64,000 bases of DNA, taken from NCBI RefSeq assembly GCF_030052815.1, contig NC_079504.1, positions 85,624,249-85,688,248 on the forward strand, in the 5' to 3' direction. Positions within the stretch are counted from its first letter, which is position 1. Each line of letters starts with the position of its first letter. The stretch comes from Hevea brasiliensis (Eukaryota; Streptophyta; Magnoliopsida; Malpighiales; Euphorbiaceae). This document shows, piece by piece, positions 58,756-64,000 of this stretch. A model generated the notes under the pieces. That model had not been told where the DNA came from and did not search any database. It saw only the letters and a list, made by a program, of their open reading frames with translations. The position numbers and the translations under genes were made by a program.

Positions 58756-61700
58756 TGTAACACCCCTAAGTTCGGTAGTGCGTTCTGCTGCTCCGGTGAC
58801 TAGTGTTGTCCGGACAGCTAGGATGCCAAGAACCGTACTTCGATATGAGTGAGGAGACATAAAATAATGAAATACAAGAAAAGAAAGTACAAGAAAAACA
58901 AAGGAAAAATGATAGCAAAGAAATGTGATCAAGTTAAACGAGCCGGGAAACCTAACGATGGGTGACCGCACTGGGAAGTCACGGCGTGGACCGTTGACTA
59001 GCCCTGGACTGCGGGGAACCCTGGAAAATATTTTTAGGACTTAAATAGACCCTTATTGAAGTATAAATATCATTAGAAATATCAAGGAGAAATTAAATAA
59101 TTAGTACAAAGAAAAGTGAGAAATCGAAAAACAGACAAAACCCGGTATTACCGAAAAATCGGGAATGCAACCCGAACAAGGGCATTATGGTCATTTGACA
59201 TCCCGAAGTGTCTTTTGACCTAAATGTCCATTAAAAATAAATAATATTACATTTAGAAAATAAAATGAAAAATTAAATTGAGGGTACCTAATACAAATAG
59301 CCAAAATGGAGTGAAAATTGTGTAAATAACACATGTAAACATATTATATGATTTAATCCAAATAAGTGGACCACTAAAGGAATAAATTAAAGCTAATGGG
59401 GCAGGTGTACACCTAACATACCATCTGCAGATTCATTTTCTCTTAGTTCTTCAACAATGCCGTAACAAGCTCCCTAAGAAAACTCCATAGCCATTTTGCT
59501 TCAAACCTCATCTTCTCCTCCATTTCAACTCCAATCCCTTAAGTAGCTTTATGAAAAATGGTCTACACATCACAAGGAAGATATTGATACCAATTTTGAG
59601 AAGTTTGGTGAAGGTTTAGCAAGTTACAATTAAAGGTAAGTTTGCATTTTTGAGAATTTCTTTGTTAAAGTTTATGTTCATGTTATGGGTGTTGGTTTGG
59701 TGAAGGAAAATTTTGAGTTTGAAGGGTTATTGTTGTTTTCATTTTGGACAGCCATGAGTCACGTTTTTGATGAGATATTTGTGCATATAATTGATGAGAA
59801 ATGGTGTTGATCATGATGAATTAGTAACCTAGTGAATTATTTCATGTTTATATGGTGATTTATGCACTTGGATGGGAATTGGTAAATTGGATGGCACTTT
59901 GATGTTGAAGAATGGTTTGCGGCAGCTTGGGGACACTTGAGTAATGGTATATATTGAAGGAAGTGTGGGCAGAATATTGACCTATAAGGTTGATGAGATG
60001 TATGTAGATTGATATTGTAAAGTGTATGTAAAATTTGTAATGGTTAGGTGTGTTTGTAATAGTAATTAGAAATTGTAATTGTGAATGATATTTGGTGTGT
60101 TGAGGGTAATGGTAATCTGCCCAAAATAATGTTAATGTAAAGTAGATAATGCTTTTGGTAATGTACCAAAACAGATTGGTAGGGTATGGAAGTAAACTTT
60201 GCAAGTTAAATGTGTGTTTGAAGTGGGGTGTGAAAGGCATAGTGAGGGCAGTGTACATTTTAGCCTATAACCTTAAATGTGTAACCTCAATTGGTATGAG
60301 ACCAATTTGAGGTGAAACTAGGCACAAAATGTGCCAACTTTCATTGAGAAACCATACCAAAATTCTGCTTGCAAGGTGACCTAAGAAAATGACCAATTCG
60401 GATTAGGTGCAATTAGGACCTGAAAAATGACCAATTGGGCAGCAGTGAGTGTTTAGGCCATAACTCACTCAAACCAGGTCCAATTGACCTGAAATTTTAA
60501 CCATGAATAGTTAAGACCCATACCTACAAGTCTTATGAAGACACCAAAGCCCATAAATGACCATAAGCAAGTCAAAAAGCTTGCACAAGTTCGGGTCCAA
60601 AAACTGGCCGAACCAGAATTGACCAATTTGACCTAAAATTGACCTAAAATGGTACCATTTGACCAGCAATAGTGTAATGACCATAACTTGGTCTACTTAA
60701 CTCGGATTGACCTGAAATTTTGCACCGCGTGCAATAAGACCTAGATCTACAAGTTTGTAGTTTTGACCGAAGCTCGAAAACTGAGGGAACTAGACCGTCC
60801 GGCTAGGTCAAACCAGTGTCCCGGAATCCAGCAATTTGCATTAAAATGCACTAAACAAGGAAATGACTTTGGTAAAACGTACCAAACCTAAAACCCTATC
60901 AAATGTGACATATTAACGACACTAAAACCTAATTTACCTAAAACGCAACGAGGGTCGGTATATTAGGTGATTAAGTGAATAATTGAGTTCAGTGCATTAT
61001 TTACCAAACACCATCGATAGAGACAGTTTAATTTGGTACTGAAACACTTCAAATTGTGTTTCTCAGTTAACAAGGACTCAGCAAAAGGGAAAGAAATACT
61101 GAGTCAAGACCAGGAGACAAATATCAGAGGTTTGTGCACAACGGCTATTGCTTTTGAATTTTTCAATTGAAATAAATATTGAATATTTGTATATTATTGT
61201 TTTAAATTGTGTTTGTGCACAACAACTGTTTCTTTTGAATTATTTTCAATGGAAATAAATATTGACTATTTGCATATCATTGTTTTAAATTGTGGAAATG
61301 TGTTTGAATGGATATTTATTGCTTGAAAAGCATTGTAAATGATTTGAAACTGTGAGAAGTTGTTTGAATGATATTGATGGATACTTATTGCTTAAAAGCA
61401 TTGTAAATGGTTTGAAATTGTGGAAAAATTGGTTTAGTGTGATTTGTGAAAATCGAAGTTAATTATGAATTGTGTTGCCATTTTGTGAATGAAATTATGA
61501 CTTTGGAAATTTATTGGATTCTCACGAATCATTTGAATAAAATGTTTGGAATTGATTTTGTGTTCACACTTAGCATGACAGTATCGTATCATTCCTTCTC
61601 CAATTATGGGGTTGTGATCGTTTATTTCCTTCTCCATTTATGGATTCGTGATCGTTATTTTTCCCTCTCGGTTTACCGATTGAGGTGATCGGATGAGTAC

Positions 61701-62729
61701 TCATTATATAGCTAGCTCCCCTTCCTCATTGATTTCGATTAGTGAGGTTGTGATTGCTTTGTCGTGGTGTACAACACGGCATTGATCGGAAAATTGTGTC
61801 ATGGCTTAAGTTGTGAATGAATTGGCAACACTGTATTCTTAAATTATTCGACTAAATTGCATTATTATGTATTGTGAGATTGTGAAATTGATTTAAACTC
61901 TCATTGACATATCATCTTTTGAATTCAAACATGATCTGACTTATGGAAAATTATTGTGATATTGACAAATGGAGTTTAAATTCTTGTTGACATTTATTGT
62001 CTTGAATTTAACTATGATTTTAAGTATCCACTATTTACATGACTTATGAATTGTGATTTAAATTGTATTTGGTAAATGTTGTGCACCACTGAGACATTGT
62101 CTCAGCGATAGCTTTTTAATTGCTGTCGCAGGTAGAGAGACAGACAGGGCAGCAGACTAGGCTGCATATACCTCCAGCGAGAGATTTTTCGGGTATAATG
62201 AGTATACCAATATTTTGCATTTTGTCTTGAATGTATGACAATTGTATGTACATATTGTTTTTGGTTTTGAGCAATTGTAAATTCAAATTGTACCTTGAAG
62301 TTGTAAAATAATTACGAAATGTTTTGACTTGTAAAAGGCAGATTATATTTCCTTATCTCGGACTTTGAAAAAATTTCTATGGAATTGAGTTGATAAATTG
62401 TTGTGTTGAGAAATCTATTGGAGTTGAGATTTGGAAAATTATTGAAGTACTTTTTACAGGTTTTCTGAAGAACTGTTTTATCCAAAATACAGATGGCACT
62501 CTGCCAAAATTTTTACAGAAATTCCAAATAAACCAATTGAGTTAGTTGTTTCACTTCAGTTCACCAAAGTTTTTAACACCTGTAAATAGTGCTCACCACG
62601 GTAAAAGAAGTAAGACAAGTTTTTAAAATCCCTTGTAGTATATTTCATGGGTTATCGATGAGCGAGTTGGTAATTCATTAGGTATACTACGGGATCATGT
62701 TATGCCTTACAGAGGGGTAGGGTGTGACA
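58756..62729 (+). repeat. Family A LTR, second copy
   Basis: A 3.97 kb LTR, TGTAACACCCCTAAG to GGGTGTGACA, is nearly identical to the first copy. It has a donor-like AAG|GTAAGTTTG at 59636, a B-like block at about 61451-61870 and the hairpin cluster at 62089-62131. Its head keeps complete TCCGG and GATGGGTGACC blocks that are shortened in the first and third copies. Confidence 0.9.
62089..62131 (+). other. LTR hairpin cluster, A copy 2
   Basis: Same two stems as at 56955-56997, with an acceptor-like CAG|GT at 62129-62131. Confidence 0.58.
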
Positions 62730-62737
62730 TGTTTTAG

Positions 62738-62753
62738 TGGTATCAGAGCATAG
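62738..62753 (+). other. Primer binding site, A internal 2
   Basis: TGGTATCAGAGCATAG, identical to the first copy. Confidence 0.85.
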
Positions 62754-62917
62754 TTTTTAAATTTTGTTTTCACCTGATATTTGAATGTTCTTTCTGCATA
62801 GTACAACTGCTCAATATCATTGTTGATACATACAAGACATTCTGAGATAAATATGCACTAACGAGAGTAAATATCCTTGTGTTATTGTTCGGGAAAGCTA
62901 AGATCCTCGCATTGAAT

Positions 62918-62989
62918 ATGGAAGAGGGTGATCGTTCAGTCGATCAGTCTATAGAGGCTGAGGTACAAAAATGGATTTTGAGGTGCTAG
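62918..62989 (+). pseudogene. Gag-start remnant, A internal 2
   Basis: This repeats the 23-codon remnant of the first copy, with the same protease-linker junction and the same TAG. Confidence 0.6.
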
Positions 62990-63830
62990 TAACAAGTCCG
63001 TTAGGACAGGAGGTCGGGGAAATAAATTTTGATGCATTAGTGATTAGTCCTTTAGGATAAGGATTGTGATAATAAGTGAAATTAGTTTTGGAAGAGTTTA
63101 TCGGCGAAAAGTATTTGCTGACACACCATAAAATTATAAAGCTAATTGGCGAGCCTACTTAATGTAAGGCAAGAGAACGTAAAAGTAAGTTACAGAAATA
63201 GAATTGCTCTAGATGAAGGCAGAGATGTTACTGTAGTAATTGTTAATAGATATTGTAATCAGAAGAAGTTCGGATATCAGTGAATTTGAAAAGGATAAAA
63301 GATAGGAAAGTTTGATCTATTGAATAAGCTGTAGATTACAGTACTAACTTGAGATTATTGTGTAGAGCTACGTACTACCCGATAGTACACCTAGATGAGA
63401 ATAGTTGCTAATTGTTAGAAATAAGTTGAAAATCCTACTTAGGGATCTAAAACTCAAAAATTAGAATGTCGAAAGGTTATAGTTCAGTACAAAAGGAAGT
63501 AAGTTATAGAATATTGACAGATAAAAAGAGTTATGGAAGTAGAGATTTGAACAGTTGATTCACATATAACAAAGAAATATTAGAATGTGAGGAAGACTAT
63601 GGACTAGAATGGTCGAGGACCAATGCACGATGAATGATTCTAACATGACCTCAAGGGTCAGTCAAGAAGGAACGTGAAAAATATAATAGTAAGAGGAGAT
63701 TGGGGTTATCCAAGCAAATTAAACATTGTATTAGATTGTTAAAAGTCTTACGACCATATAGAAAGGAGAAAATAAACGTATGACTATTGTAAGATGGCTA
63801 TTGGGTAAAATTTCGAGACGAAATTTATTT
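62990..63830 (+). other. Unrecognised internal sequence, A copy 2
   Basis: As in the first copy, but lacking about 42 bases present at 58276-58317. No domain is recognised. Confidence 0.6.
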
Positions 63831-63841
63831 AAGGGGAGAAT
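63831..63841 (+). other. Polypurine tract, A copy 2
   Basis: AAGGGGAGAAT, three G shorter than the first copy, lies directly before the third LTR. Confidence 0.75.
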
Positions 63842-64000
63842 TGTAACACCCTAAGTTCGTAGTGCGTTACGCCTCCGGTGACTAGTGTTGTCCGCATACC
63901 TAGGATGCCAAGAACCGTGCCGATATGAGTGAGGAGACATAAAATAATGAAATACAAGAAAAGAAAGTACAAGAAAAACAAAGGAAAAATGATAGCAAAG
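63842..64000 (+). repeat. Family A LTR, third copy, truncated by window end
   Basis: It starts TGTAACACCCTAAG and matches the LTR head for 159 bases with several small losses. Confidence 0.85.

Larger units (their letters stand above)
53645..64000 (+). mobile_element. Tandem array of non-autonomous chromovirus-derived element A
   Basis: The array is LTR (53645-57596), internal (57597-58755), LTR (58756-62729), internal (62730-63841) and a third LTR start (63842). It has a repeat period of about 5.1 kb. Each internal region has a Met-type primer binding site, a gag-start remnant and a polypurine tract but no pol. Primer binding site, polypurine tract and LTR ends match chromovirus B, so a B-like element probably supplied the enzymes. 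A shared-LTR array like this typically arises by unequal recombination between LTRs. Confidence 0.85.

Overview
This 64 kb window is plant nuclear heterochromatin built almost entirely of nested LTR retrotransposons. I find no host gene, tRNA, rRNA, CRISPR array or bacterial feature. The AT-rich sequence, Athila-type and chromodomain Ty3/gypsy elements, a Ty1/copia element with 2.1 kb LTRs and very long 'TGTAACACC...GGTGTGACA' LTRs all point to a dicot. The repeats look most like those of a woody Euphorbiaceae such as rubber tree, but that is recollection and is not tested here.

Left block (1-20415): a degenerate Athila-type element on the minus strand runs from 17641 down to at least 898. 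Its 5' LTR is split by a Ty1/copia element on the minus strand (7166-16789, flanked by AGAAA). This Athila copy itself sits in the protease region of an older plus-strand Athila-type relic, whose remaining pol lies at 17642-20415.

Middle block (20416-45729): a stack of LTRs, each inserted into the previous one. The order is LTR family D (20416-21305), a second D-family LTR head (21306-21725), LTR family E on the minus strand (21726-22797 and 43769-45729), a copia solo LTR 'C' (22798-43763, TSD GTATT), and a complete Tekay-like chromovirus 'B' (24541-43392, TSD TTCTA). B carries a family A solo LTR inside its 5' LTR (27637-31233, TSD GAATT). A B-family solo LTR also sits between its gag and protease regions (32999-36439, TSD GAGTG). 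B's gag-pol stays almost entirely in one frame but has 13 in-frame stops and one frameshift in the protease active site.

Right block (45730-64000): the 3' end of a minus-strand Athila-type element (45730-48050) is interrupted by a plus-strand copy of the same family (48051-53644) that lost RT, RNase H and the integrase core. That copy is interrupted by a tandem array of a non-autonomous element 'A' with 4 kb LTRs and a 1.1 kb internal region: LTR-internal-LTR-internal-LTR, running off the window.

Functionally, B is the only element with a recognisable full gag/PR/RT/RNase H/IN/chromodomain set. A shares B's termini, primer binding site and polypurine tract, so it was probably mobilised in trans by a B-like chromovirus. 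The most interesting non-protein signal is a set of short hairpins with compensating base changes, plus matched splice-site-like sequences, at the same place in the long LTRs of families A, B and E.
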